Origin: Blasia pusilla
Lineage: Eukaryota; Marchantiophyta; Marchantiopsida; Blasiales
Direction: 5' to 3'
Length of the DNA stretch: 64,000 nucleotides
NCBI GenBank assembly: GCA_050084515.1
Contig: CM114271.1
Coordinates: 41,850,001 to 41,914,000, forward strand
In this document: piece by piece, positions 46,646 through 55,611 of the stretch
How positions within the stretch are numbered: position 1 is the first letter of the stretch
Layout: the number at the start of each line of letters is the position of its first letter
Translations under genes and position numbers: made by a program
The notes under the pieces: generated by a model
The model's input: only the letters and a program-made list of their open reading frames with translations
Databases searched by the model: none
What the model was told of the DNA's origin: nothing

Positions 46646-47271
46646 ACCCGTCAGGAAATTACATGGGTTCCTGCAACCCGTCGAACTCCGACGGGTCGTC
46701 ACAGCTCAAGGTCGGATTCTAGCAACGAGCTTAATGATGCAACCCGTCGGAGTCCGACGGATTGCATTCAGATTTGCTAATGCCTGGTAAGCAAACTGTC
46801 GGAGTCCAACGGATTGCTCGATAGGCCGCCTTGTGAGGGTGTTTTTTTAAGAATGCAACTCGTCGGACTCCGACGAGTTGCTCGAGTCCGACGGGTTGAT
46901 ATGGGGAAAAATAGCTTCGAGGCAAGCAACCCGTCGGACTCCGACGGTTTGCTTTGGGGAAAAAACCTTCTAAACCTGCAGTCACTCGAACAACTCGTCG
47001 GAGTCCGACAAGTTGCATTCTTCAAAAAGCATCCTCACAAGGCGGCCTGTCGAGCAACCCGTCGGACTCCGACGGTTTGCTTTGGGCCAAAAACTAGTTA
47101 AATCTATGTTCAATCAAACAAGTTGTCGGAGTCCGACGAGTTGCAATCTTAAAAAAACATCCGAAAAAGCGTGCAGTCCAGCAACCCGTCGGAGTCCGAC
47201 GAGTTGCTTTCGGCAAAAACAAACCTAACCCATTCATCAATCGAGAAACTCGTCAGAGTCCGACGAGTTGC
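46646..47271. repeat. palindrome array in methyltransferase intron 2
   Basis: Copies start at about 46674, 46739, 46791, 46855, 46926, 46988, 47054, 47118, 47180 and 47245, that is mostly 62-66 bp apart. Sequence between them is also related (GGGAAAAA, CCTTCTAAACC, GGCGGCCTGTCGAG), so the array grew by duplication. The copy at 46855 has the arm GCAACTCGTCGGA with the matching change in the other arm. Confidence 0.96.
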
Positions 47272-47288
47272 GAAAGTGTTAAAGATAC

Positions 47289-48484
47289 TCATGTGTTCAT
47301 GGCATGCATTGCCATCTCCACCGTCGCCATGTGATGAGGGTATGGGTGAAGGACCACTGCCTTCACGCAAAAATGTGCCTCCAATGAGTTGGGCCGCTCC
47401 TCCGCAAACTTGGTCCACGCCATGAACTTGTGATTTCCATCCCAGATGAAGAAATGCAGATTCCTCATCCAGCTGAATTCCGTGCCCTCAACTTGCCTTC
47501 TGAAGTCCTGGTCTCGCATCCTCCAGAATGTGTCAAGCTTTTCCAAGTCCTCCTCGGTAACCAGAGCTTGGGTTCCATGCTCTTTGTAAGGCTAAACATA
47601 GAAGGGAGGAAAGCTGTCGACGTAGGATGCTATCGCCGCCGATTGTTTTAGCCCGCGATGTCCTCGCTCGGACTGAATTTTTGGACGTATTCCATTGTCC
47701 GCAATCGGCAGAGTGGAATCCTCGGGGCATTGTGGCTCTCCATGAGTGCCATCTGCTTTACCACCTGTCAGAACCGAGACAAGAGGAATAAGCTACACTG
47801 AAATCCCAATGAATTGCAATTCACATAATTCAAAAAACCCAGAACCTCTCTTACCCGCTCGAAAATGGGGTCGGTTTCTTGACCAGCTAACTTGTCTGAG
47901 ACAAAGGCTGGCAAATCGACTGGAAACTCGTCGATCCGATAGAGGTCGATGTCCTCCGCCGGGCTTGGAGTCGAGAATGACCGCTCTCCGGCTTCTTCGG
48001 CCATGTCCACCATCTCCACGTTGGCGGTCCTCATGACCTCGTCGTCATCGATTTCAACTTCTGTTGTTTCCACTATGTTGATTGTGTCCCCGGACTTCGT
48101 GGGGGACATTTCCCGCATCTCAACACTTGCGGTTGGACGGGCTGGGCTATCGTCAATGGCTATTGCTTTTTCCCTCCTCGCTTTAGCCAATTCTGCCCTC
48201 CTCACCGACGCGTCCAGGCGCTTCTTTTCTCTCTTTTCGTCGGCGATCCTTTTCTTCAAGGCCTGCAACGTCTCGGCCTCTGCGTTCTGTTAATCTAGCG
48301 CCTCTTGAACACGTCTTGCAAGAAGCACTTGGTTGTGCATCTCCGCTTCCCTTTCCCGCTCCTCGATTTCCTGCTGCCTAATTTCATTCGCCGAACGAGG
48401 CCCAGGAGAAGCTGACGGAGGAGTCCTAATGGACTTGGGAGTGAAGCTCCCTGACTTGTTGGCTTGTGATTTTTTCCTCGTCAT
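47289..48484 (-). pseudogene. ParB-methyltransferase gene, N-terminal half: coiled coil and ParB-like domain
   Basis: Translation probably starts at ATG 48484 (MTRKKSQANKSGSFTPKSIR). Exon 1 (48484-47855) is a basic, Pro/Ser-rich head, a charged coiled coil (ARRVQEALD, then LKKRIADEKREKKRLDASVR) with one in-frame TAA at 48290, an acidic middle, and FVSDKLAGQETDPIFER. Donor GTAAGA at 47854 and acceptor CTGACAG (47765-47771) give a 90-bp intron. Exon 2 (47764 to about 47289) reads RIPLCRLRTMEYVQKFSPSE, after a frameshift QSAAIASYVDSFPPFYV, then FFIWDGNHKFMAWTKFAEER, the layout of ParB/Srx domains with the GNHR box as GNHK. ParB fused to an adenine methylase is a known bacterial and phage arrangement. 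Together with the C-terminal half this makes one gene of at least four exons. Confidence 0.65.
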
Positions 48485-48737
48485 TTTTTCCGGAAATGCC
48501 TCCACCTATGTCCATGACGAATTCCTTGATCAGTCGCCTTGCTGATGTCGAGATGGGGCGTCGAATCGTCCCGCTATCGCTCCGTCGAACGCTCTCGCCT
48601 CGTTTCTCCTCCTATCGACTCGCTACCATTGTGCATGCGGTGAAATGCCCTTCAGATCGATCAGTTGCTCGCTGGAAGAGTGAGGAGTGAGGAATGAAGA
48701 TCGCAAAATGAGAAACCAGAAATGAGCGATTTCTGCC

Positions 48738-48746
48738 CTATTTATA
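48738..48746 (-). promoter_or_regulatory. TATA box of the methyltransferase gene
   Basis: The minus strand reads TATAAATAG, about 255 bp upstream of the proposed ATG at 48484. Confidence 0.55.
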
Positions 48747-48836
48747 CTTTTCTAGCCGTTGGGCTGACCGTTGGGTCCCGTCATCCTTTCCACGGCGACG
48801 TGCCGGATGTTACGGAAGTCCGGACGTGAAAAATGG

Positions 48837-49555
48837 CAACCCGTCGGAGTCCGACAGGTTGCGCGGCTCCGCCATCCTGGGTACGTCGCCACGTGCGCGA
48901 GCAACCTGTCGGGGACCGACAGGTTGAGCGGCTCCGTCGTCTTCAGAAAAGAACGCGAGGTACCTGCGCAACCCGTCGGAGACCGACATGTTGCGCGCCT
49001 CCGCCATCTTGGGTACGTTGCCACGTGCGCGAGCAACCCGTCGGAGACCGAAGGGTTGAGCGCCTCCGTCATCTTCGGAAAACAACGCGAGGTACCCGCG
49101 CAACCCGTCGGAGCCCGACATGTTGCGCGCCTCCGCCGTGTTTGGGACGGGAACGGGACGTATCTTGGGCAATCCGTCGGAGACCGTTGGGTTGCACGCT
49201 TCCCTCATCAAGGGTTAGGAACGAGGGCTTCCCGTGCAAGTCGTCGGAGTCTGGCGGGCTGCACCACAAGGCGAGGCCCTTGGGCAACCCGTTGGAGGGC
49301 GACGGGTTGCACGCCTTGCCGTCTTTGGGCTAAAAGGCGAGGCACCCGCGGAACTCGTCGGGAACAGACGGTTTGCACGCCTCCGGCATCTTCGGGCAAG
49401 AAGGATCGGTATCCGAGCAACTCGTCGGAGAGCGACGGGTTGCTTGCTTCGACAATGTTTAGCATAAGCGTGCAACCCGTCCGATGCCGACGGGTTGCAG
49501 GCTTCGGTTAACTTCGGGTAATTTCCGAGTTACCAGGACTCCGACGGGTTCCAAG
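48837..49555. repeat. palindrome array in the divergent promoter
   Basis: Twelve copies between the two TATA boxes, starting at about 48837, 48900, 48967, 49031, 49100, 49169, 49233, 49294, 49349, 49418, 49471 and a half site at 49530. Spacing is 53-69 bp. Intervening words such as GCCACGTGCGCGAGC and GCGCCTCCGCCATCTT alternate, so the array has a two-unit pattern in its first part. The copy at 48900 has CCTGTC in one arm and GACAGG in the other. Confidence 0.96.
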
Positions 49556-49692
49556 TGTGATACGCAACCCTCTGCTTCCCAAATCCGGTAACATATTGCA
49601 ACAGAATTGAATGTGTTACAAAATTGGATCCATTGTGTCAGACAATGTCACCCACCGAATTCATCTGTCAGGAGTATCTGTTTCCTATTCAC

Positions 49693-49700
49693 TATAAATT
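49693..49700 (+). promoter_or_regulatory. TATA box of the SWIM transposase gene
   Basis: TATAAATT, 58 bp upstream of the ATG at 49751, followed by pyrimidine-rich ATTCTCATTCTCATTCTCAG leader sequence. Confidence 0.6.
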
Positions 49701-49750
49701 AAATATTCTCATTCTCATTCTCAGTCTCCTCCCGTTGGAATCTTCTTGGA

Positions 49751-51764
49751 ATGGATAATTATGTTAAGCTCACTTGTGGCAGTCATCTGACGGCCCTTCC
49801 TCAATCGGAAATCATTCGACCCCAAGCTCGTGAGTCTTTCATAGCAGTGGATGAAAATTTTCTGTCTGATCGATTTCTTCTTCAAATTGGAACCATCTTT
49901 GTATCCAAAGATGTTAGGGTGGATGGTATGGAAGACATAATAGGTGAGACGGTCCAGCCAGTGACCTCAGACCGTAAAGTATGGAATCTCCTACCTCTAC
50001 CAAATGGTCAATACAGAGTTTACGGCCTGCCCCTGAATTCGTCTGTTTCCCAAGTAGACGGTCTAGAATTTCCTAGTGCTCCGAGCTCTACGTTTGCAAC
50101 TCCAAGCTCTGCAGATCCGGCTTCGACTCCAACTTTGCACGCTCGTAACAATGTTGGTTTTCCAGAATAGATTCCGGATGTTATCAACCTCAGTGGATCT
50201 GTCGGGCACCAATCGGGCCCTCTCTCCGCCTACTCGTTCCTCTTGCGAGTATCAGGCAATAGTTTGCTTTCATCTCTGCCCTTGAAAATGTTCAAGCACA
50301 TTCTTGTCGACGAGCTGCCGCCCACGTACGATGGTAATTGCATTTTTGAGTTGCCTCCACTTGTTGCTCCTGCTCAAAAGAAGGATGGAGGACGCCTGAA
50401 GGGTATGGACAGAAAGTCTGATTGTCATCGATAGTGTAGGCTTCAACGGACCAGTGCTTCAATTCCAGATGGTCCTTGGATTGTCTCCCGCCGCCAATGC
50501 GTGGGATCCTTGGAGTGTAGAAGTCCAGCATGCCCGTATCTAGAGCGTAACGGGCAAGTCAATACGTCGCAATTCCCTCCCAAGAATGCAGAAACTCCAT
50601 ACGAGGTCTGTGCCACCATACCGCCCGGAGGCCATCGATGTCCTCATTGTCAAGCATCGCCCTTCTGCGTTGGAGCGTGTCCTGCATACATATTTTTCAT
50701 TGTCCACGACTTGGGCTCCATGTCAGAGTAAACAAGGCTGGTTGTCCATGTTGGCTCCCACACTCATCCTGTGACCGATGCAATTCAAAGACACATCAAG
50801 GAGGATGTGGCGAAGAAAGTAGCCGAGGTCTACAGAAACTCTCCGGGTTCAAAGCCCGGAGTGATCAAGCTCACAACGGCATCACAAATTTGTGAACAAT
50901 TGCTTGGAATCCCAGGACAGGGCGAGATCACAGCGGTTGAGGAGAAACAACTCTGGGAAAATCTCGCATTTCTCGCTGAACCTGAATGCTTCCGGAATTT
51001 GCTGCGTCAGATATGAGTTCTGGATGGAATGACGGCCGAAATGGATGCCATCGCCAGAATCAAGGCCAACTCCAGATTTCCATTCATTCAGAGATGGCAG
51101 TTCATGGGCCAAGGAGGCGAGGGATCTAGGGCCTATGTCTTCAAAATATCAACCACAGGTCCGTCAAGTGGCCTCGATCTTATAGATCGAATGAGGGAAG
51201 GGGAAGATCTTTACGGGAGCTGGGTAAGCTTTGATATTTGCTACAGAGTGCTGAACGGATGGTTGACGATGGATGCTCACGTTTATGACCATGTGGAGAA
51301 GGGACTCAAAACTATATTTGTCTGTGAAGTAAAGGCAGAAGACGTTGGCATTTTGAAGATGTGCTGGTTACTCTTATTGGAGGTGGTGAAGGAAAACAAA
51401 AGGCCACCTCTGGAAATTTATGGGTTCATGGCAAACAATGCACAACCTGGGTGGATTGCTATCCGGGAAGTGTTCTCGGGTGGAGAGGTTCAACCGGAGA
51501 GGGAAAGATCGGATGCTTTCCATTGGCAACAGTCTGTGACCCGGTACACCAAATCTTGCATCAAGGAGAATAAGAGGACAGAGCATGTCACTCTACTCCA
51601 ACGCAAGGACAGACAAAAAACCTTGAAGTAGGCCATGGAATGCCGGGGAAGAACTTCATGGGTGGTGGAGGAAGCATGCGATTGAGGGGAAGTACAAAGA
51701 GTTGTGCTCTTGGTTGAGTTGGTGGACTGTACGTATGAGACAATGGGGAAACTTCATGCGGCAG
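49751..51764 (+). pseudogene. SWIM transposase-like gene, N-terminal half: zinc DNA-binding and DDE-like core
   Basis: One frame runs from ATG 49751 (MDNYVKLTCGSHLTALPQSE) to 51631 with in-frame stops at 50168, 50432, 50729 and 51014. After a variable N-terminus comes a Cys/His region typical of GCM1/WRKY-type DNA-binding domains of MULE-like transposases: CVGSLECRSPACPYLERNG, CPHCQASPFCVGACPA and VVHVGSHTHPV (50.47-50.77 kb). The presumed transposase core has SFDICYRVLNGWLTMDAHVY, KTIFVCEVKAEDVGILKMCW and IYGFMANNAQPGWIAIREVF. The conserved acidic position in the last block seems to be Asn here. A frameshift near 51640 leads to LHGWWRKHAIEGKYKELCSW and a donor CAG|GTGAGT at 51764. DNA mobilisation is inferred from the architecture. 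Confidence 0.65.
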
Positions 51765-51871
51765 GTGAGTTCAGTATTTTGTCTTGTCAAGCTCACGCTG
51801 AGAATTGTTTGTAAGGTTGTAGCTCAGGATGAGAAGCGTGGGAATTATATGGATTTCAAACCCAAGAAACC

Positions 51872-52215
51872 AAGCAAGCTGTCGGATGCGACGGGTTGCC
51901 CGAGTGTGCAACCCGATGGAAACCGACGGGTTGCCCGAGTGTGCAACGTGACGGAAACTGACGGGTTGCCCAAGGGTGCAACCCGACGGAAACCGACGGG
52001 TTGCATCCAGATGTTTGGTGTCGTCCCGAGTGTGCAACCCATCATGATCCGACGGGTCACAGAGTCGTTTATGGGATGCCTCGGCCTTGCAACCCGTCGG
52101 GTTCTGACGGGTTGCAGTAGGTGGGTTTAAGGTTACAAAACGTCGGGACCCGACGGGTCGCAGAGTCGTTCATGGGATGCCTCGGGCCTGCAACCCATCT
52201 GGTTCCGACAGGTCG
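51872..52215. repeat. palindrome cluster in the SWIM transposase intron
   Basis: Eight copies (about 51872, 51908, 51943, 51979, 52033, 52090, 52137 and 52190) inside intron 51765-52273. The first four are 35-36 bp apart and separated by CCCGAGTGTGCAAC-type linkers, the others about 50 bp. Several have CCGACGG/CCGATGG in the left arm, so these pair less well than those in the promoter. Confidence 0.95.
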
Positions 52216-52273
52216 CTTATTTCTTTGACTCCTGAGTTATTTTCGTTCCCTTCTAACATTGCCATCTTTGTAG

Positions 52274-53775
52274 GGATTGAACGTTCATGAAAATGCCCTC
52301 TGCCCCAACACAAGTGGAGCAGAAAGTGTTCATTCCTCTTGGAGGTCATCACAAGCATGCCAACGAATTTCTCTTGTGGAGGCATGCCAACAAGACCAGG
52401 CAAGAGCAATGCTACAGTCTGCAACATCCCATATCTTTCTCACAAAAGGCATAACAAAAGGAAAAGGGCCGTCGATCTACGAGCTCTATGTCGTAGGTAA
52501 TTTGTGAGATCTGGTGATGAAAAATTGTATGTAAAGCCTTCAACCGGTGCGTAGTGGAACTCCACTCGAGCAAGACGTACACATAGGTGGGGATATTCGT
52601 GGGCGGGTTTCAAGACGTCCCATACAGATGGTGGTAGAGCAGTCCGAACGAGACTCGTGGAGACCAGATAAGTATCTTGACTTCAGGGAGGTGAAGAGGC
52701 AGCATCGAGGAATGAATCCGGTGATTGATTTGGATGAGGAAATTACACCGCCGAGGTATTCGGGGACCCCGGACCCGTCCCAAATCCGTGCTGGCGTTAC
52801 TTCTCCAAAATCAGTGAATGTTTTATTTCAAAAGCCCTTCGTTGTTGGAAGTTCGCAACATCCTGTCACTGGGGTGGTTCAACAATATGGGATTCTAGTA
52901 ATGGAGGTGGATTGCAACCTAAAATGGTGGCATATATCTCGGAGCAACCCAGGACGTGGACCCACCTGCAGGGCAGGATCTGATGGCATTAGGAGAGCAT
53001 GCGGCACTTTCCTAAATAAGAATCGCACAAGGATGGACGACCTCTGCCTGGGTTTTGGGGACTCAAAACCTTTGATCATTTCACGAGGACTGGGGATCAA
53101 TTGAAGTACTTCTTCTGCCCAAATGAATCTTGCGCTTTCCGGAAGTCTTATCCGGCTGCCATTGGAGCTCCCGGGAATACCCCCACGATTTGGCCCATCG
53201 CCGTAGGCACAAACTGCACTCAAGACCAAGTGGACAATCTTACAAGTGCCGGTTTCAGACTCGTAGACGGGGGAAGCTCGGAGCATGTTCGCATCACAGA
53301 GACCTTCGCATTTCGTATTCAACCCAAGATTGATGTCAACATGTACCCGGAGAAGGTGGATGATCTCAATCCATTATTTCTGTTTGAGTCTAGAAATAGG
53401 GTGAAGAGAAACAGAATGTGCAGGCCAACGGTGGAGAGAGCAAAGCGAATTGCAGCAGCTTGGGAGGCAAAAATGGAGATCATCGCCATGAAAGATGTCT
53501 TGAGTGGCAATGGAATAGGAAGGATGTATTGGGTCAAGAACAACACTGTAAATTCAAGTGTCACAAGGGTGTATGTGGTGCACATCTGTTGCTTTCCCAC
53601 ATGTTCATGTGATGACTTTGTCCAAAGAGAGACAAGTGGCAAAAGGTATTTCCCTTGTAAGCACATGTACTATGTGTTGCTGGTAGTTTTAAGAGAGTCG
53701 GAGGTAGGAGTAGGAATCCACCAACCAATTCTATCCCTCAAAGAAGTGCGAAGTATTTTAAACAAACCACTTTGA
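52274..53775 (+). pseudogene. SWIM transposase-like gene, C-terminal half with SWIM finger
   Basis: Acceptor CATCTTTGTAG at 52273 opens GLNVHENALCPNTSGAESVH, a block that looks like the region after the catalytic Glu. A stop at about 52505 and a further frame (52547-53104) with SSQHPVTGVVQQYGILVMEV follow, then a frameshift near 53.09 kb. The last segment (53101-53775) has YFFCPNESCAFRKSYPAAIG and a SWIM finger, CSCDDFVQRETSGKRYFPCK followed by H: CxCx15CxH. The protein ends VRSILNKPL with a stop at 53773. SWIM fingers close many MULE and KDZ-type transposases and are thought to bind DNA or partners. The N- and C-terminal halves together make a gene of at least two exons. Confidence 0.7.
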
Positions 53776-54047
53776 GGATGCAAAATGAGATTTTAGATTG
53801 TACTTTTATTTTTCCTCAACCTTCACTTTGAGCTTGAACTCTATTCAGCCCGGGGCAAATGATAGATTTTTTCCAGACCTTGGATGGAAAAAGTGATTGG
53901 TTCCACACTTATGATTCCACTGATTTTTCAGTTTTCTAAATTTTGTGCAATTTGCAACTCGTCGGACTCAAATGGGTTGCCAAAATATGGAAGAGGAAAA
54001 AAAAACTGTGGGACTGCTTAATATATGAACAAAAAAGTTCAATAAAA

Positions 54048-54203
54048 TTCAAACAAAAATTTTCCTCTCTTCAACCCAACAGAAACTCTCTTAAAAAAAA
54101 AGTAGCTATTTCGGTTGAAGGTAGTTTCCTCTCTCCTCTCTCCTCTCTTCCTCTCTCCTCTCTTCCTCTCTTCCTCTCCTCTTACCGCACCTCGAGTGCA
54201 CTC
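54048..54203. repeat. right terminal inverted repeat (candidate)
   Basis: Ends CTCGAGTGCACTC, preceded by CTCTCTTCCTCTCTTCCTC, and opens near AAACAAAAATTTTCC. It is the inverted counterpart of 41718-41875. A last palindrome copy lies just inside (about 53958). Confidence 0.5.
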
Positions 54204-55020
54204 TATGGTGCTAAACAACGCATCTTGGAGGCTTTCTTGGCTTGTAGCTTCGGGCACGCCAGCTATATGTCAAAGTTATATGTATACAAACCATAACAAA
54301 AGTCAATTGTAGTAGTGTAAGACAAAGCTCATGGAAGAAAGAGGTGAGGGAAAGATTACATCACTAGTAATGAATTGTGTGTATAGTATCTTTCAAAGAG
54401 GAAAAATCAAAATCTTTAGTGTATATATTTTCTTATTGATAATATGGGGAAGCACCCCTAAGTGTCAAACCCATATGAATGACCATCCTAGTATGCAGTC
54501 TGTGACAATATCACCAAGAAAAAATGACAAACACCCAAAATTAGTTATTGTGCACACACAATTTACATCATCGTCCTATTCATTGATTGTATCTTTATGT
54601 CACATATATATGGGGGCAAACTACTTAAATTATTTTTGTGATGGAACATCGAAATGTCTCATGATCTCACCCTAAAATATACATTAGGCTTGTCTATTTC
54701 AGGGTGTGGAAACCCTCCACAAAGTGCCTTATGCTCAAAATTGCAAGACCCTTAGATTAGGTGCGTTTCAAGTGTTTGAGAGGTGTGCAATATAGTGTCT
54801 AAAAATATGAACACCGTATTCATAACAACATCTGTATCTAAGTATCCATTCATCATGCATTTTTAATGTCATTCCCATACTTGTCCATATTATATTAACA
54901 TCACATCTATTTTGAGTTCATAATCATAGTGTCCAATTTATGAGTGTGTGTGGACTATTACTGTTTTGAGTTAGTGTACAAAATTGCTCTAGGGAAAATT
55001 TAGAAGGAAGAAAGTCCAAA
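54204..55020. other. no gene seen
   Basis: AT-rich sequence outside the transposon. 54331-54675 is open on the plus strand but without recognisable features. Confidence 0.5.
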
Positions 55021-55023
55021 AAA

Positions 55024-55611
55024 TCACCGTCCATTGAAGGTGAAACCACTAGGCTCATCAGGCAATGCAACAACCCTATTCTGTGGTGGCCATGCACAAT
55101 CACCACTACAACATGGGTAGAACGTGTGATCACGCAGAATGTTGCCATCACACAATGTGCGCCCGGTTAGGCATGTTGTTCCAAGCCTTGTGTCAATGCT
55201 AGTAGTACATAAGGAACTCAATTGAGGACAATAGTTCTCTATGGAGAAAAACATATTACCCTCAATGCATATCGTGCGAATGGCTCCGATCATGGACAAC
55301 TCTCTTGAGTTGCACAGACGAGGCTCCGAATGGAAGCGCCCATCACTAGAAGAGTGAATCCGAAAGCCTTCATTGTGGCAAATGTGAAGTACCACATTTT
55401 TTACGAGACCCAACTGAATGTAACATTTTTCTAGCCTCCCATCATACTCACCCCACATCAACCATCTCAAAGAAAAGTAACACGTTTGAGGCCTGCTAAC
55501 TTCACATACACAAAATACTTCTGCGTCATGATCGTGCACAATAGCCCTACAGTAGACGATGTCTTCCATGATGTTTGAAGGGAGTGGTGCAATGTGGTGC
55601 ATGGTAGCCAC
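55024..55611 (-). CDS. unknown Cys-rich protein, possible gene
   Basis: A 195-residue open frame from ATG 55611 (MATMHHIAPLPSNIMEDIVY) to a stop at 55024. It contains 16 or so cysteines spread along its length (for example FCVCEV, LHICHNEGF, YCPQLSSLCTTS, YPCCSGDCAWPP). No signal peptide, transmembrane segment or known domain is evident. It may be a single exon of a lost gene or an unknown protein. No neighbour supports a role. I call it only because the frame is long and non-repetitive. Confidence 0.3.
   Translation of the reverse strand: MATMHHIAPLPSNIMEDIVYCRAIVHDHDAEVFCVCEVSRPQTCYFSLRWLMWGEYDGRLEKCYIQLGLVKNVVLHICHNEGFRIHSSSDGRFHSEPRLCNSRELSMIGAIRTICIEGNMFFSIENYCPQLSSLCTTSIDTRLGTTCLTGRTLCDGNILRDHTFYPCCSGDCAWPPQNRVVALPDEPSGFTFNGR

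Larger units (their letters stand above)
41718..54203. mobile_element. candidate 12.5-kb DNA transposon with methyltransferase and SWIM transposase genes
   Basis: Both ends carry GAGTGCACTCG in inverted orientation, followed inward by purine-rich GAGAGGAAGAGAGG runs and then an AAATTTTTGTTTG word. Inside are two divergent genes, a ParB-methyltransferase gene on minus and a GCM1/WRKY-MULE-SWIM protein on plus, and more than 40 copies of one palindrome. The palindromes occur nowhere outside these borders in the window, which supports one unit. I could not find a target-site duplication (left flank GTGAATCGG, right flank TATGGTGCT), and part of the end similarity is low-complexity, so the exact borders remain uncertain. 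All genes have stops and frameshifts, so this copy is inactive. Confidence 0.55.

Noticed and set aside
46739-47271. CRISPR-like array
   Set aside because: Palindromic repeats at regular spacing look similar, but the repeats are degenerate, the linkers are related to each other, it lies in a eukaryotic intron and no cas gene is present.
48771-49511. A 246-codon plus-strand frame across the promoter
   Set aside because: It is made of translated palindrome repeats and is open on several frames of both strands. Composition explains it.
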